Shown here: positions 1 through 11,756 of the stretch, in pieces | Layout: each line of letters opens with the position of its first letter | Numbering within the stretch: the first letter of the stretch is position 1 | Source of the DNA: Artemisia argyi | Lineage: Eukaryota > Streptophyta > Magnoliopsida > Asterales > Asteraceae | Reading direction: 5' to 3' | DNA length: 64,000 nt | NCBI GenBank assembly: GCA_030686995.1 | Contig: CM060703.1 | Coordinates: 7,546,597 to 7,610,596 of the forward strand | Notes under the pieces: model-generated | Database searches by the model: none | What the model saw: only the letters and a program-made list of their open reading frames with translations | Told to the model about the DNA's origin: nothing | Position numbers and translations under genes: made by a program

Positions 1-1375
1 TCCCACTCGTACTTGCCTCATTGATGATTTTTTCCTTAGTAGCAACCAGCTTCTTCCGCTTCGAGACAGGTCTCCAAAATTTAGGTTTCGGCTTATTAAG
101 CTGAACACCCCCAATCGGCCGAGAAGGAGCAGCAACAGTCTTTCCATTACTATTACGATTGTTTACCCCAATGAAGCCATCATCCATATCCAATGTAGTA
201 GAAGCTTCTGTTGCCACATTAATGTCACTACGAACCGCCTCCTTAGCACGTTTTGGACAATTGATACGGTCATGGCCAAATACTTTGCACACCTCACAAT
301 GAGGAGGCTTCCATTCATATTCGACCTTGATGCACGCTGTAATAAAACCACTATCATTCTCTTTGGGGATAGCCATAGTAACTTTGTGTTTCAATACAGA
401 GTCCGATGATAATTCCACTAAAGCACGAGCAAAGCTAATACGTCCCCATGAATCAACACACATTGAGCTGGTAAAAGCATCTAACATAATCGGTTTACCA
501 ACTTGTGTAGCTATCAAACTCAAGCCATCTTCAGAATATGCAAGTAAAGGCACATTATGCAATTTAATCCACACAGGAACTTTGGTTACCTCATTTTTGG
601 TTAACGAAACATCAGGAGTCCATTTGGTAAGAATGAGAGGCGAATTACGGATTAACCAAGGGCCCCGCTGAAGCACATTATCCACACCCTCTTTAGAATC
701 AAACTTAAAGAGGAAAACACCCGCATCATCTTTCATAAGCTTCTTCAAACCAAACTTACCCCATGTATTTGTGACATAATTTTGAACAATCGGGAAAGCA
801 ATATTCTTACCAACAAAGAAACCAACGAGAGTGTTATCATATCGGTTCAAAACACTCTCTATAGCAGCCTTTGGTAAAAAAGTGTCATGGTTTTAAATAC
901 GATTCTTATTAACCAAATGTCGAAAGTTAACCTTCCTAGTGACACGTTCCGGACTTAAAACATTAACAAACGAGGTAGATCCCATCTCATTCACCCTTGT
1001 ATTAGATACAACCACATTAGATTTGTTACCGATGTTAGTGGTTTTAGGCCCATTATCACCAACATACATATTAAGACCAGAATTAGGCTCATTAACAGTA
1101 GGCGACATCAAAGTGTTATTCACATCAACTAGCGTAGACAAGCTTACATCGCCATCCTCTTCTGTCCGATCAGCAATAATAGGAGAACCACTAGCAGCCA
1201 CGTTAGCACAAGCTTGCAACGTACTATCTGTATTAGTATTAGTATTACTAGGCCTAGTTTGATCGGCCAAATTAGATGAGGTATCATTAGTCGAATTACC
1301 ACTTCCACCCGCAGATTTGTTAATAGATTTCGCACCTTTTGAAGGAGTATTATTGTTCAAGAAACCCTTCTCCAT
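1..1375 (-). pseudogene. ORF1-only retroposon protein (DUF4283 + CCHC), copy A, cut by window edge
   Basis: Read on the minus strand from ATG at 1375, the protein begins MEKGFLNN, has a Ser/Thr/Asn-rich N-terminal region, then a DUF4283-type domain (GPWLIRNSPLILTKW, VPVWIKLHNVPLLAYSEDGL, SSMCVDSWGRISFARALVE) and a knuckle CEVCKVFGHDRINC (CX2CX4HX4C). A single in-frame TAA at 893-895 interrupts it; the frame continues unchanged on both sides. This pairing is typical of ORF1 of plant L1-like LINEs, where it is thought to bind nucleic acid. The closest relative in the window is copy B (18174-19970). The 3' end lies outside the window, so whether an RT ORF follows cannot be seen. Confidence 0.8.
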
Positions 1376-1458
1376 CTCTCAAACCCACAAACAACACTAA
1401 CACCAATCAAATAGACCAAATAAAAACAAACAACAGCAACGTACAAAGAAAGAAGAAG

Positions 1459-1483
1459 AAACCCTAACAAAAAGTTAGGGTTT
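1459..1483 (-). promoter_or_regulatory. telo-box inverted repeat upstream of copy A ATG
   Basis: AAACCCTAAC and GTTAGGGTTT face each other across 5 nt, 84 bp upstream of the ATG at 1375. An equivalent hairpin stands at a similar place in every copy that keeps its 5' leader. Confidence 0.7.
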
Positions 1484-1613
1484 AAAGCATGACAAAACAA
1501 AGAACTAACCTCCCATCATATTCCAGCATGCAAAACTAGGTACAATTAATAATAATAAGGTAGGCCGTAGCACAATCAATTGAAGAGCATGCAAGTGTAA
1601 ACTTGTAACACCC

Positions 1614-4155
1614 CCAAAATCGACTCAGCGGAAGAATTTGGGTCATGGGGTGCTACTCAATTGTTATCGCAACACTAAGTACAAAGAACGATTTTATAAA
1701 ACTCGTTTAGTGACTTTTATTAATGAAATAATAAAGTTTACAAAAGTTAAATTGTTGTGGAATATTGCCCATATACAAAATGTGGTCTCATTACCAAAGA
1801 GGTCATAAGTATATGCCAAAACACTTAGAAGTGTTGTCTATGACCATGCCATGCCACACCCTGCCTTGAAAATCCTCAACTATCTTGTACCTGAGAAAAA
1901 CATGCTTAAAAAGGGTCAGCTATAAAGCTGGTGAATTCATAGGTTTACAGCGAAGCATTTAAGCAATCAAGTTTAGTTGATGGACAAAGATGTGCTCGAT
2001 ACACCGTGTGTAAGGAGTCTTCCAAATAAAAGTGTGTTGTGTCTATTACTCTAGCACTAAGTTCATAGTACTGAAGCTACAACAGTTCTACATGCGTCTA
2101 AGCATGTCATTATGTTTATGTACCCTTAGTAAGTGTATATTCCCAATAACACTTAAATTCCGACATGGTATACGTCCATGAATCCATAGTTTGGCATAGT
2201 TGGAGCGACCAACCTGGACGGAGGCGTTACCCTCAATAGATCTATTTATAACATTCGCGCTCCCCAACAGGGATTAATGGTACGGGAAAGGCGGGCAAAT
2301 AGTAGGAATTAAGTTGCTTAGGCTGAGCTAGTAATAGTTGGTTACACAAGAGTTTCAGTGTTAGTCCATAAAAGTATTTGCATAAAATCAATAATTCATA
2401 AAGTGTTTGCATGAAAGCAATAGTTCATAAAGTGTGTTGCTTAAAAGCAAGAGTTCATCAAGTGTTTGCATGAACTCCTAGCAATATGCAAATGTTTAGA
2501 GTAGTTTTGAAAGTAAAAACAAGTAACTGAGCATGTAAATGACATTATGATGATATGCAGACTATTCTAGTCCGTATGAGAGGTCCTTACTGATAATGCA
2601 CGTGAATAGTGGAATTTCTTCCGGAATGAATAGTGTTCTGTGAATAGTAAAATTTTCAAATGTTTCTCAGAATATCAAACGGACATAAAAAACGATGAAT
2701 AGTAAAATGATGAATAGTGTTTTGATGAATAGTAATTGATGAATAGTGAATTTCCAAAGTTTGGAAATAAGCGTAGACGTGGAAAATATCGGGTTGTTAA
2801 TTTCATAACTAATGAAGTATTAGTGTTTTCAAGTATATTTTTATGGCTACAAGACTTATATATACGATATATATATTTCGACTAGTTTGATTTTCTAGTT
2901 TGCCTTATTTTCCCAAGTCTTGGAAAATGTATAATTTTGTTATCAACTAGTATTTTTCAAGTTAAGAGTGGTATAGGAAACATGTGCATGTACATTCCTT
3001 TCTTCATTTCATGATCTAAAGTAGATCATATCATTCATTTAGGTTGCGGATAGAGTGCGCGCCTTACTTTAGTTCATACCTTTTGTTATCATATCGCTTA
3101 TATCAGGTGAGTATTCACGAACCCCATTTTCTAACTATTTCAACTTCTTTGGGGTGGATGCATGAATTTATTCTTGAACTAAATTGTTTGTTACTCTTTG
3201 AACTCATTTGACCTTATAACTTGTTTTGAACTATTGAACTTGACTTGACTATTGAACTTGACTTGACTTTTGAATTTGACTTAAACTTTTTACCCTAAAG
3301 TACCGTACGTACTATAACCTAAAGTCTCCCATGTTCGGAGCAGTGCAAAGTCTCCCCTGTCTACGGAGCAGCATTATCAAGTCTCCCATGTTCGGAGCAA
3401 TATAAAATCTCCCTTGTCTACGGAGTAACTTTGACTTTATACTATGTAATAGTTTGTGAATGATGTACTGTTCGTGCATCCGCAATTGTTAGTCTCCTGC
3501 TGGTTTGCCGTTCACACTCCAGTTTATACGTACCGTTCGTACGGCTTCCTTGTGTGGAGCAGTAGGTAGTATGGATAGCGCTATTAGAGGTCGGCCAACC
3601 TCTCGTTCCCCTATCTACGGAACGCATATTATTTATTTTAGGAGCCTTGCCACATACTTTATTATATACTATGTACCCATATTGTGAACTATATTGACCA
3701 CATGTGCTTGACTATCAGACATATAACTTTTGGAATTGGGTTGTAAATACACAGGTTACAAGTCTCTTATGGCGGGACTTGGAACTGAGTGGATTTACAA
3801 TGCCTTTGCCTGGCGAATTTTTTTCAAATGGTTTTCTTATTATATAAAACGTTTGTACTCACCAACTATTTTCTTAGTTGACCCGTTTTCTCTCATGCAT
3901 TTCAGGTGATCGTCAGTAAGCTTGTCATCAAGGTCTTGCATAATGAAGTTTTCACATGTCACTACTATTCACTATGTACTAAAATACCATCTTTTAGAAA
4001 CTGAACTTATGTCTTAAATTGCCAATGTCGGCAATAACAATGTTGTAATGTTATACTTTTCCTTAATGTAAATTATGGTATTGTCTTATTTCTCTTTGGT
4101 GATGTATATCGATTTCATTGCACCTCGTGTTTCCGCCTTCGGCGAGGGTGTGACA
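1614..4155. mobile_element. solo LTR, about 2.5 kb, Del/Tekay-like
   Basis: It begins TGTAACACCCCC and ends GGGTGTGACA, flanked by near-identical 5-bp repeats aaact (1609-1613) and aaacc (4156-4160). No coding region, PBS or second LTR is visible, so a solo LTR left by recombination is the simplest reading. The large size and TGTNACACCC ends resemble Del/Tekay chromovirus LTRs; that assignment is from memory of the family. Internal short repeats include seven TGAATAGT motifs (about 2602-2752), repeats around aagtgtttgcatgaa (2360-2480) and four alternating AGTCTCCC...CGGAG units (about 3320-3430). Orientation is not determined. Confidence 0.65.
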
Positions 4156-4425
4156 AAACCAGCCCAAGCGAATACCAAAAGTGAATGAAGTATAACACCG
4201 ACCCACTAAAATCAATTAAAAAATTTTAAATGTAATTGTCCCACGATGAAGAGGATTACAAAATTAAAGAGTTTAGATTGAAATCGTAGGGAAGGTGAAT
4301 CGTTTTTTTCGTATAGGGTTATCGCCACCATAAATTAAATTAGTCAACTTACAAAAGGTTAAACTGCAAATACACTCCCCGTGCACGCATTAAAATAATT
4401 TCTAAGTTAAATTGTATCCCAATGC

Positions 4426-5432
4426 TTTTTTTTGTCGTCGTCGTCGTTGTTGTTATTGGTAAAGGGTTTCCCGGTAAATTTATGTCATCAAAAATCTTGA
4501 AGTATAAAAGGTGTAGGTGAAGTCCTACAACCTAGCCCGTTACATGGGCAATAGGCGTGCACCAGAGTGCAACAACCAAAACGGCATAAGAATGAAAAAC
4601 CAAACTCATGCACAAGCTTACAACAAGCTACTAACCAAACTACTAATAAAGAAAGACACAACCATTCTTATTACTAACAAAGAAAGAAGCAGTAACCAAC
4701 TTTCTAGATAGGCAATAGCAGGAACTCACCAACCGAATAGCCACTCCATCCCCATAGCTGGTATGAATAGGTCAAACAATTGCTCCGGTTCACTTGAGTC
4801 TGAAATCCGATATTAAAGCCAAGTCCAAATAGCCTTCACGGTTAACTTCCATAAAGACGAATAAAGAGTAAATACATGTAGGAGATTTGTAATATGCATT
4901 CCATACATCAAACACATGCACAAGACCAACTATTGGCTAGAGTATGCATGATCAGACCTCACCCTTCCATCAACTCACGAATCCAGTGGATCCAATAGAT
5001 TTAGGGTAAAACAAACGATCAAAACCCTAAATCATAACGATCAAGGGCTAATACGCATGTAACCCTAACAGCAGTAAGGGTCTTGATAATGACAATAGCT
5101 GAAACAAGTCACGCCTCCAATCGAATCTATAAGAAATAGGGATAGGGTTCCAATAGCAGCAAGACGTGCCATCCCACCAAACAAATCAGCCACAAGAAAA
5201 AGAGGATGTCAATAGACAAATCATTCCGAATGTAATCCCAAAAAATCCACACGAAAACTCAAAACGCAATTGTTTAAGCCTCTAAGAATGATCATAGATG
5301 ACAGATGTAGGAGTAACGAACAAGAGGAATCGAGTTATATTGAATGAACGGTTATAGATTTGATGGTGGCCGAAATCTCCTTTTCATCTCCCATGGGGAG
5401 AGAAAAAAACCGTAACTTTTTTTGTATGTTGA
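4426..5432 (-). mobile_element. non-coding retroposon (element K), minus strand
   Basis: It is flanked by the 7-bp repeat ccaatgc (4419-4425 and 5433-5439); the other block-d copies give the empty site. The left edge is T-rich (an A-tail in minus orientation). The next 130 bp resemble the 3' UTR of the ORF1-only family, including ctagcccgttacatgggc beside the family's cagcccgttacataggc, and a terminal GGGAAACCC stem-loop (minus strand) where others have GGTC-loop-GACC. The rest has no long ORF. It may be a short non-autonomous relative using the same 3' end; source of the body unknown. Confidence 0.6.
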
Positions 5433-5582
5433 CCAATGCATTAATTTTGGTAAGCTTCATATATTTATTCACGATATATATATCTGTGAATTGCAAAATA
5501 TAAGTACCTTTCTAGACAGGTTCATTCCATGAAACAGTACAAAACAAGTTTTGCCATTTAAACCCAACCATAACATACTAAC

Positions 5583-5766
5583 TAGGGGCAGATCGAGGGG
5601 AGTTCTTGGGTGCATAGGAACTTAAAGTATATTTCTTGTGTAGCATAAAAATATGTCAAATATACTGATTTTTCTACAATGAACTTTGTCTTTACTTTTT
5701 GGATTACAATTTTTGGTATTTTCCATAAAATGAACCTGATCACTCTTGGTTTTAGATCCACCACTC
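5583..5766. mobile_element. hAT-like MITE, unit 1 copy
   Basis: An 184-bp insert between 8-bp repeats ATACTAAC (5575-5582, 5767-5774). The ends (AGGGGCAGATC... and ...GATCCACCACTC) are roughly inverted. Identically placed copies occur at 26409-26592 and 34345-34528, so it inserted before the tandem duplication. The 8-bp duplication is the hAT signature. Confidence 0.65.
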
Positions 5767-5881
5767 ATACTAACATATATAATAAAACTCAAAAATCTGA
5801 ATTTGAAAGCATTCTTCACAACTGGTATCACCATAACTCAACAACTCATTAACTATTTCCTTTATTTAAAATTCTTCACAA

Positions 5882-6020
5882 AATGACTCCAGTTGGCATT
5901 TTACTACATTTTGTCTTTGTATTTTCCATCTTACATGTTTATTTTTGCAACAAGACGCCTCACAGATCAACTTTGTTCGAGATTCATCCAACTTACTCAA
6001 TCGTAACATCATAGTTAACC
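5882..6020 (+). pseudogene. EXORDIUM-like 5' fragment 1
   Basis: Starts ATGACTCCAGTTGG, matching the ATGACTCCTATTCG start of the intact EXO genes, and continues along the signal-peptide region (ATCTTACATGTT, then CAACAAGACGCCTCAC beside the gene's GACGAGGCGGCTTACT) to about the VRDSPNLL codons with point changes and frameshifts. Similarity then fades into unrelated DNA. Only the first 45 or so codons survive, so it is not functional. Confidence 0.7.
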
Positions 6021-6181
6021 CAAATTGTAACAGAGCTCGGGAAAAAACAATTCTTGATATATTAAATGATAAATCACAAAATAACAAAGTTAAAAAAAAA
6101 TGAAAACCATTGAACTGAAATTGACTCGCTAATCAAATGTGGTAAAAAAATGGTGTACACGCATATAAATTGAGTATATGC

Positions 6182-7945
6182 TGATGAAATTAAATAAGTA
6201 CGTTTTATTGATAACATTTATCCTATGCTATTCGCTTGTTTTATATTATTTTCTTTGAGAATTGATACTTAATTTCTTACTTTTGTAATTCTCAATTATA
6301 AACAAGCATTTGGTGAAAGTTAGCTATTTTAGACGTAAATTGGAGCAAAATGGATCAAGATGGAAACGTCCACTGAACTGACGAAGAATACGCCGTATCA
6401 TTCTTGATAGATGCGTCGTATAACAAGACATAGACGAATATGAAGACCATTGCCTGACTTTGAAGCATACGCCGCATGGATTTACACCATGCGTCGTATA
6501 TGAAACTTTGGTCAATGAAGAAAACCCAACTTGTTCTACTCCAGATACGCCGTATGACATCAACAACATACGCTGTATCAATCTCAAGACTTCACCAGAT
6601 TTCCAAGATGTTGAAGACAAGGATGCGCTGCATGAAGATTAATGATGCATCGTACTACTATGACGGTGAACAAATATTCTGGAATATCATAATCTTGGAC
6701 CCCACGCGAAGTTACCTTGATACGCCACATCGTACCAATCTGATACGCCGTATCGGCCATATATAATCCTTACCGAGAAATCAAGTGAAGATTAGAAGCT
6801 TAATGAAAAATTCAAGATTACATGTCGGCACTAAAAGATGCTTTCGTATTTTGGCCGTAAAATCTTCATCCGGACTCGATTTAGTCCGTTCAAGCGGCCA
6901 TGAATAGAGAAAAAGGAGATCTATCTAATTCTGAAGGAGATACGAAGTATCAAGTGTATAGATATGCCGTATTGGCCGATACACCATATCAAAATTCCAG
7001 ATACGCCATATGAGGTCAGTTTCAGACTTGGACGCTACGTTTACTTATAGATACGGCGTAGCGGACCCTCCCGATACGCCGTATCGACCCTGATTGCAGA
7101 AACTACAAATAGAAGACTTGTGAACGAATTAGGGTATTATTGGGGACCCTTAGGGTCATTCCTAGACGAGCAAAAACCTCTCAAAACAGCATAAGATTCA
7201 CATTGAATCCCCAATCATCCTTGAAGGGCATCTCTAATCATTGCTATTTTACTTAATGATTCGGTTAGCGTATCGTATTTACTTTGTATCATACTTTAAA
7301 ATTTTGATTATGTCTATGTACTTTGTGACTGAGATTATAGGCCAACACCCTTATGTGTTAGCCAAGTTTATGATTATTTGAAGTTTTGATTTGTTACTAA
7401 TTCGATTGGCAGCTCAGTCTTCATTTTGGCTTGCTTGCGCCGCTATACGCCTCCAGCAATTACTTCATTAACATCATTTGCATAGTTAATGTAAGCCCTC
7501 AATCAGGATAAATAATATTAGACTCTAGAAGAACTAGAGGTAGGATAGACCGCGCCTAGTTGTGAGCACCATCGCTACATGTCTTACACTTATCAAAACT
7601 TAATATGCATATCTTGTATTACTAAACTTGGTTAATATGTTCTTCTTATCTTTGGTGTCATCATACTTCCATTGTTTGTTTAGCTTAACTAGTTTATTAG
7701 AAAACCAAACTCGTGTCAGTCTCACAGGCTGAACCTCATTTCCATTAGTTTAGGTTAATTTAGTAGAGTAGAATACCTTTAGAATTAGTATATTAGAAAT
7801 ACACTCCTAGTGAACTACCCTTACTTACCTAAAAACTATACACATTGATCGGGTACACTTCTCGTTAGTGTTTGTTATACGTTAGTTCGGCAAAATATAA
7901 ATAGTAAAACTTGGTAAAATTATATAGACCTAAAATAACACATCA
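6182..7945. mobile_element. probable solo LTR (1764 bp) with GATACGCCGTATC array
   Basis: Comparison with units 2-4 (gtacatgctatattttattt uninterrupted) shows an insert starting TGATGAAATT and ending ACACATCA, with flanks tatgc (6177-6181) and catgc (7946-7950), a 4/5 match. TG...CA ends and the TGATGA start match the LTRs of the element at 8060. The first 900 bp carry many GATACGCCGTATC-type palindromes (6388-6398, 6544-6555, 6742-6754, 7073-7085 and degenerate ones). No coding capacity is seen. Confidence 0.6.
6388..7085. repeat. array of GATACGCCGTATC-type palindromes
   Basis: Perfect or near-perfect copies: 6388-6398, 6544-6555, 6742-6754 (full 13-mer) and 7073-7085 (full 13-mer). Weaker versions lie near 6410, 6470, 6500, 6570, 6720, 6940, 6964, 7003 and 7050. 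The shared centre is ACGCCGT. It lies in the first half of the solo LTR, where U3 promoter sequence would be. Confidence 0.8.
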
Positions 7946-8059
7946 CATGCTATATTTTTTTTTTCGGAATGGTCATTTAATTATGAATCCTAGCAAAGAA
8001 TTAGACTAAAATTCAAATATGGGTAAGGGAAGGAGCGTTACATAAATCAATTAGTCGTT
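7946..8059 (+). repeat. unit 1, block e, left part
   Basis: atgctatatttt...gcgttacataaatcaattagtcgtt, the same sequence as at about 28270-28395, 43685-43800 and 53510-53630, here cut by the LTR element at 8060. Block e resumes at 15791. Confidence 0.8.
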
Positions 8060-9491
8060 TGATGAGGCGAAAAATGAACCATTTTTAAGGGGTCATTTAA
8101 GCCCGAAATCGAGATTATTTGATCAAATATTGCCCTAAATCGTTCCTTTTGTTATTTTAGGTACTTTTGGAGAGAAATCTGGAAAAGGAAGCATTTTGGA
8201 CATTTTTTGAGCATAAAAGTGAAGAAAACGGCGAAGTCTTAATTTTCCTTGCTGGGAACAGTACCTGACGGCGTCACAAGTTTCTTAATGACGGCGTCAA
8301 GAGTAATACAAGAGGTGGATGTGGACTATACACGTGACGATCCAGAGAGTTTTGTGCATTGGAGATGACGACGTCACCCAAGGCCGTCATGGTCCAAGTA
8401 TTAGTGACGGCCCAGAACAATTTTACACATGACGGCGTCAAAAGTGGATCTAGGCAATCCGATTTCATTATAGGCGGCGAGTTGACGGCGTCAGAAATTT
8501 CTTCTTGACGCTGTCACCCTGTATTATCTATATATAGTTTTCTAAATTTCATTCATTAGTGTGCAACTTTGAGGGAAAAAACCCTAGGTCGAATTTTCCA
8601 GCTTTTTCAAGGGTTTCAACCCTTTGAAACTTTCATGTTCAATTTCAGATAAGTACTCTTTCAATTCAATCAATATGTCTATGTGTTGCTTGAATATATC
8701 TTACGCTTGTCTTCAATTTAACATGCTCGGCTAGATTTCTTTTGTGTTAGCTTAGATGTAGTGAATCCTAGATGTTAATTATGTGTTGATTGTTTGTTTA
8801 TAGTTGTTACGGTTGATTGTATTCGATGTTAGGCTTAAGAAAACTGGCAGACTTCCATTGGTAACATGCTTGAACGTCTTAAGAAACATGATCAGAGGTG
8901 TACTATGATTTTTGGTTGTATTTAATGCATAGGAGAATTCTAATGATCCCATGTTAGGAGCTTCTAACGGCTCGACATAGGAGTGAAGTAGGATCCTATA
9001 GAGTTAGGTAATATTGTACACGGCCCTACGACTAGTATTAAGGAATATGACCCGTCATCTATGCAATTGTAACAAGCTATCAACCTGTAAAAGATATCTA
9101 GGGAGTAATGAAACCTAAGTAAACACAACTTTCCCCATCATTGTTTACACCAAATTAGTTTAATTAGTTTCATTTCATTTTTGTTATTTTATCTTGATTG
9201 CATCTTTAGTTATTTGGGTTAGTTGGCTGGCAACTAATTCCTCCCACTCTTCCAAAACCCGAGGTTTTAATTGCTTTTATAAAATATAAAAATACAAAAG
9301 AATCATCCCTCACCTCTAGACTTAGTTTAGGAGACTTTCTAATCCTAGCAATACTATTCCTGAGTTGAACGATCAATCCCCGGTACTTATCACTATACTA
9401 TACTACAACGATCAGGTACACTGCCTAGTGGGGGTTGTAAGCTTCTCGAGATCCCTCGAGAGGTAAAGCCTGGTGCGATTCCTGCGTATCA
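8060..9491 (+). repeat. 5' LTR of element 1
   Basis: 1432 bp, starts TGATGAGGCG and ends GCGTATCA; the 3' partner is 1433 bp. U3 carries the TGACGNCGTCA array (8266-8516) just before TATATATAG (8529-8537). Confidence 0.9.
8266..8516 (+). promoter_or_regulatory. TGACGGCGTCA palindrome array before the LTR TATA box
   Basis: Palindromes at 8266-8276, 8289-8299, 8366-8376 (TGACGACGTCA), 8430-8440, 8483-8493 and 8506-8516 (TGACGCTGTCA), with half sites TGACG at 8335 (joined to a CACGTG G-box at 8331) and 8405 and an inverted half site near 8384. Each half is TGACG, the core bound by plant TGA-type bZIP factors (known for as-1/ocs elements), here spaced by one base more than TGACGTCA plus a GC core. 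Binding is inference. Confidence 0.75.
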
Positions 9492-9497
9492 AGTTTT

Positions 9498-9516
9498 TGG
9501 CGCCGCAGCCCGGGGA
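9498..9516 (+). other. primer-binding site of element 1
   Basis: TGGCGCCGCAGCCCGGGGA sits 6 bp after the 5' LTR end. It resembles the TGGCGCCGTTGCCGGGGA site of Athila/Tat elements primed by tRNA-Asp, with several differences. The same site follows the LTR ending at 38598. Confidence 0.7.
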
Positions 9517-9661
9517 ATAGTTATTGTCTAGGTTAAGATTTCTTTTTATTAGGTCTACTTGCTAGATTCTATTCTAGTAAGATTATATTTTTATTTTTAG
9601 GTTTTCTTTAGTCTATCTTATTTCTTCGTGTCTTTGTTCGTAACCTTTACCATCCGACATC

Positions 9662-10600
9662 ATGGAAGGTGGTAACATCTTTGAACCCATCAACCCACCA
9701 CAACAAAACCACCAACAAAACCCACCACTAGCAAACCAACCGCTTAGGCCCCGAACCTTAGGAGAGTATTCCCGTCCTAGCCACCAAGGCTATCGAAACA
9801 CTATTAAGCTGACTCAAGGAGCCAATGTGTCCACCTTGCGATCCGACACCATCCGGTTGGTGCAAAGCGGATGTGCATTCCATGGACTTCGTTCCGAAGA
9901 TCCTAACCAACATCTCAAGGATTTTCTTAAAATCGTAGATTCTATAGACCTTGATGTTACAACTAGAGAGTCGACCCAATTACGCCTATTCCAATTCTCT
10001 CTACGTGATCAAGCTAGTCAATGGCTTGAACGTTTACCCGCGGGATCCATCACCTCATGGGATGATCTCACCACTCGTTTCCTTGCTCAATTTTTCCCAT
10101 CGGGGAGAACTACCAAGTTTAGAAATGATATCTTGATGTTCCAACAACGTCAAGGTGAAACTCTATATGAAGCATGGACTCGTTTCAAGGACTTACTCCA
10201 AAAAGTCCCTCATCATGGCATAGATCTTTGGCTCCAAGTCCAAATCTTCTATGACCATATCGACCTCTCCACAAGGCGAACCATTGACCAATCGGCCGGT
10301 GGCAAGCTATGTGATCTAAGCGCTGAAGAATCATGGGAACTCATAGAAGATCTTGCTCTTTATGACAACGAAAGTTGGAATGATCCCCGTGATTTGAACA
10401 AAATGGTCAAGGCAATATCTTTGCCTTCGAACAATTCTAGCACTCCCGACCGTAGGATCATGGAACTTGAGGACCAAGTCAAGTTTCTAATGAAATCTTA
10501 CGACGCTCCTAAGCCTTCAAGCCAAGTGAACAAAATCACTTCTTCATGCGAATTATGTACTGGTCCCCATGACACTCGTGATTGCGTGGAACTCCCCTGA
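9662..10600 (+). pseudogene. gag: retrotransposon gag (element 1), ends at an in-frame stop
   Basis: The 312-residue ORF has a retrotransposon gag domain at about residues 95-235 (LRDQASQWLERLP, SWDDLTTRFLAQFFP, GETLYEAWTRFKDLL) and a knuckle CELCTGPHDTRDC (CX2CX3HX4C) near the C terminus. The TGA at 10598-10600 looks like a mutation: the same frame continues (QAFADYAYSRTDEAGDKW) to about 10820, where a one-base shift moves the reading to the 10855 ORF. Gag would form the particle shell. The 170 bp between the LTR and the ATG fits an Athila-type leader. Related Gag proteins are well known in Athila/Tat; the lineage call is by style of sequence. Confidence 0.85.
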
Positions 10601-11177
10601 CAAGCTTTTGCGGACTACGCATACTCGCGTACCGACGAAGCGGGAGATAAGTGGTACACTTTCAAACCCGAGCCGAACCCTTACGGTGATTTCTCCAACC
10701 CTTCTTGGAAAAATCACCCGAACCTTAGGTGGAAACAAAACCAAAACAATTCTTCCAATCTACCTAATCGTTACCAACCAAATGGTCCACCCGCTAACCG
10801 TACTTTCAACAAAATCCTTCTAATAACTATGGTAGTACCAATAATCTTGAAGGATTGACCGAATTCAATCAACAACAAATGGAGATGACCAATAAGATTG
10901 ACAACTTGTTGAAAGCCCTCAACAACCAAGTGCTAACTACACCTAGGAAGGACACTGGGGACACTAATAGCGGAATCCAAACTAAGGACCCCTCATCATC
11001 CAAACACGTCCACTTTGTCAATGTTGTCACCATTAAGCCGATAGATAAGAATATGGACGAAAGTGAAAGGATGAAGTTGGAATAGAAACTGGTACTAGGG
11101 ATGAGATTAAGGAAGTTGAGGATACTAAGGAAGAAAAGTTAGAGGAAGTAGAAAACGTAGATGGGTATTTTGATAAG
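10601..11177 (+). pseudogene. broken gag C-terminal / linker region
   Basis: Readable in pieces: Asn/Pro-rich gag tail up to about 10820, then in another frame LTEFNQQQMEMTNKIDNLLKAL to 11085, then an acidic stretch with EVEDTKEEKLEEVENV leading without a stop into the protease-like ORF. At least two frameshifts and one nonsense codon separate the pieces. Confidence 0.65.
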
Positions 11178-11756
11178 TTGCCCACCAAGGAAGAACGGGA
11201 ATATCACAAGGATTTATTCGATGATCCCGAGACACCATATATCCTTGGTTCACCCCTTATTAAAGTAGGTGATCCCTCTAATATCAACATACCATGCAAC
11301 ATTGGGCATATGCATGTATGGAAAGCTTATATAGATCCTAGGTCTCCTATAAACATCATGACTAGGACCTATTATAATTGGGTAATAACGAAGCAACTTG
11401 GTTATAGGATGATGCCCAACACGAGTAAGATGAGCAACTTTGTAGGAAGCGTGAAAGGATTGCATGTATTTGTAGGAAACTTCACTTATGTTATCGACTT
11501 TGTGATAGTAGAGGATACTCGTCCGGTAATAGATGATTGCCTAAGTCAAGTAGTGTTCGGAAAACCGTTTGTTGATGCCTCTAAGATGAGTTATGACCCG
11601 ACCCTAGGGATAGTTAGATTCAAGGAAGGGAATGACGAGATTGCTTACCAAGTGCCCTATAAGATTGAACAATACCGCCTTGTATCAAACATAGAAAAGG
11701 AACACAAGCAAGTGGTTTATTATAGGAATGATGAGGATAGACGTTGTCATGAATAG
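11178..11756 (+). pseudogene. retropepsin-like protease region (element 1), catalytic motif altered
   Basis: A 192-residue ORF with the Athila-type pattern LGSPLIKVGD, YIDPRSPINIMTRTYYNWV, GRVKG-like VGSVKGLHVFVGNFTY and VVFGKPFVDASKM. Retroviral-type proteases need D-S/T-G at the start of the fold; relatives usually show D-L-G-S here, while this copy reads DPRS, so activity is doubtful. The polyprotein ends shortly after, without RT. The reading comes from the upstream acidic linker, so the first codon is not a true start. Confidence 0.6.

Larger units (their letters stand above)
1376..4345 (-). mobile_element. 5' leader of retroposon copy A, split by a solo LTR
   Basis: The leader runs from the ATG to 1613 and resumes at 4156, with a 2.5-kb solo LTR between. 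The distal part (about 4170-4340) resembles the leader of copy C (about 25980-26165): accgaccca, a cgatgaagagg/cgatggagagg block and atcgtaggg occur in both. The outer boundary near 4345 is approximate because the other flank is outside the window. Confidence 0.55.
4346..6181 (+). repeat. unit 1, block d: decayed EXORDIUM 5' region
   Basis: This block matches 26184-26927 and 34140-34775. It starts at ttacaaaaggttaaactgc and carries an old promoter-like stretch, a shared hAT-like MITE and a truncated EXO coding start. In unit 1 it is further interrupted by a retroposon at 4426-5432. No intact gene is present. Confidence 0.7.

Noticed and set aside
163..1335. Plus-strand ORFs and alternative-frame ORFs over copy A
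   Set aside because: Shadows of the minus-strand DUF4283 gene, which alone shows family motifs.
6324..6766. ORFs of 60-98 codons in the solo LTR at 6182
   Set aside because: Repetitive reading of GATACGCCGTATC palindromes; no protein features.
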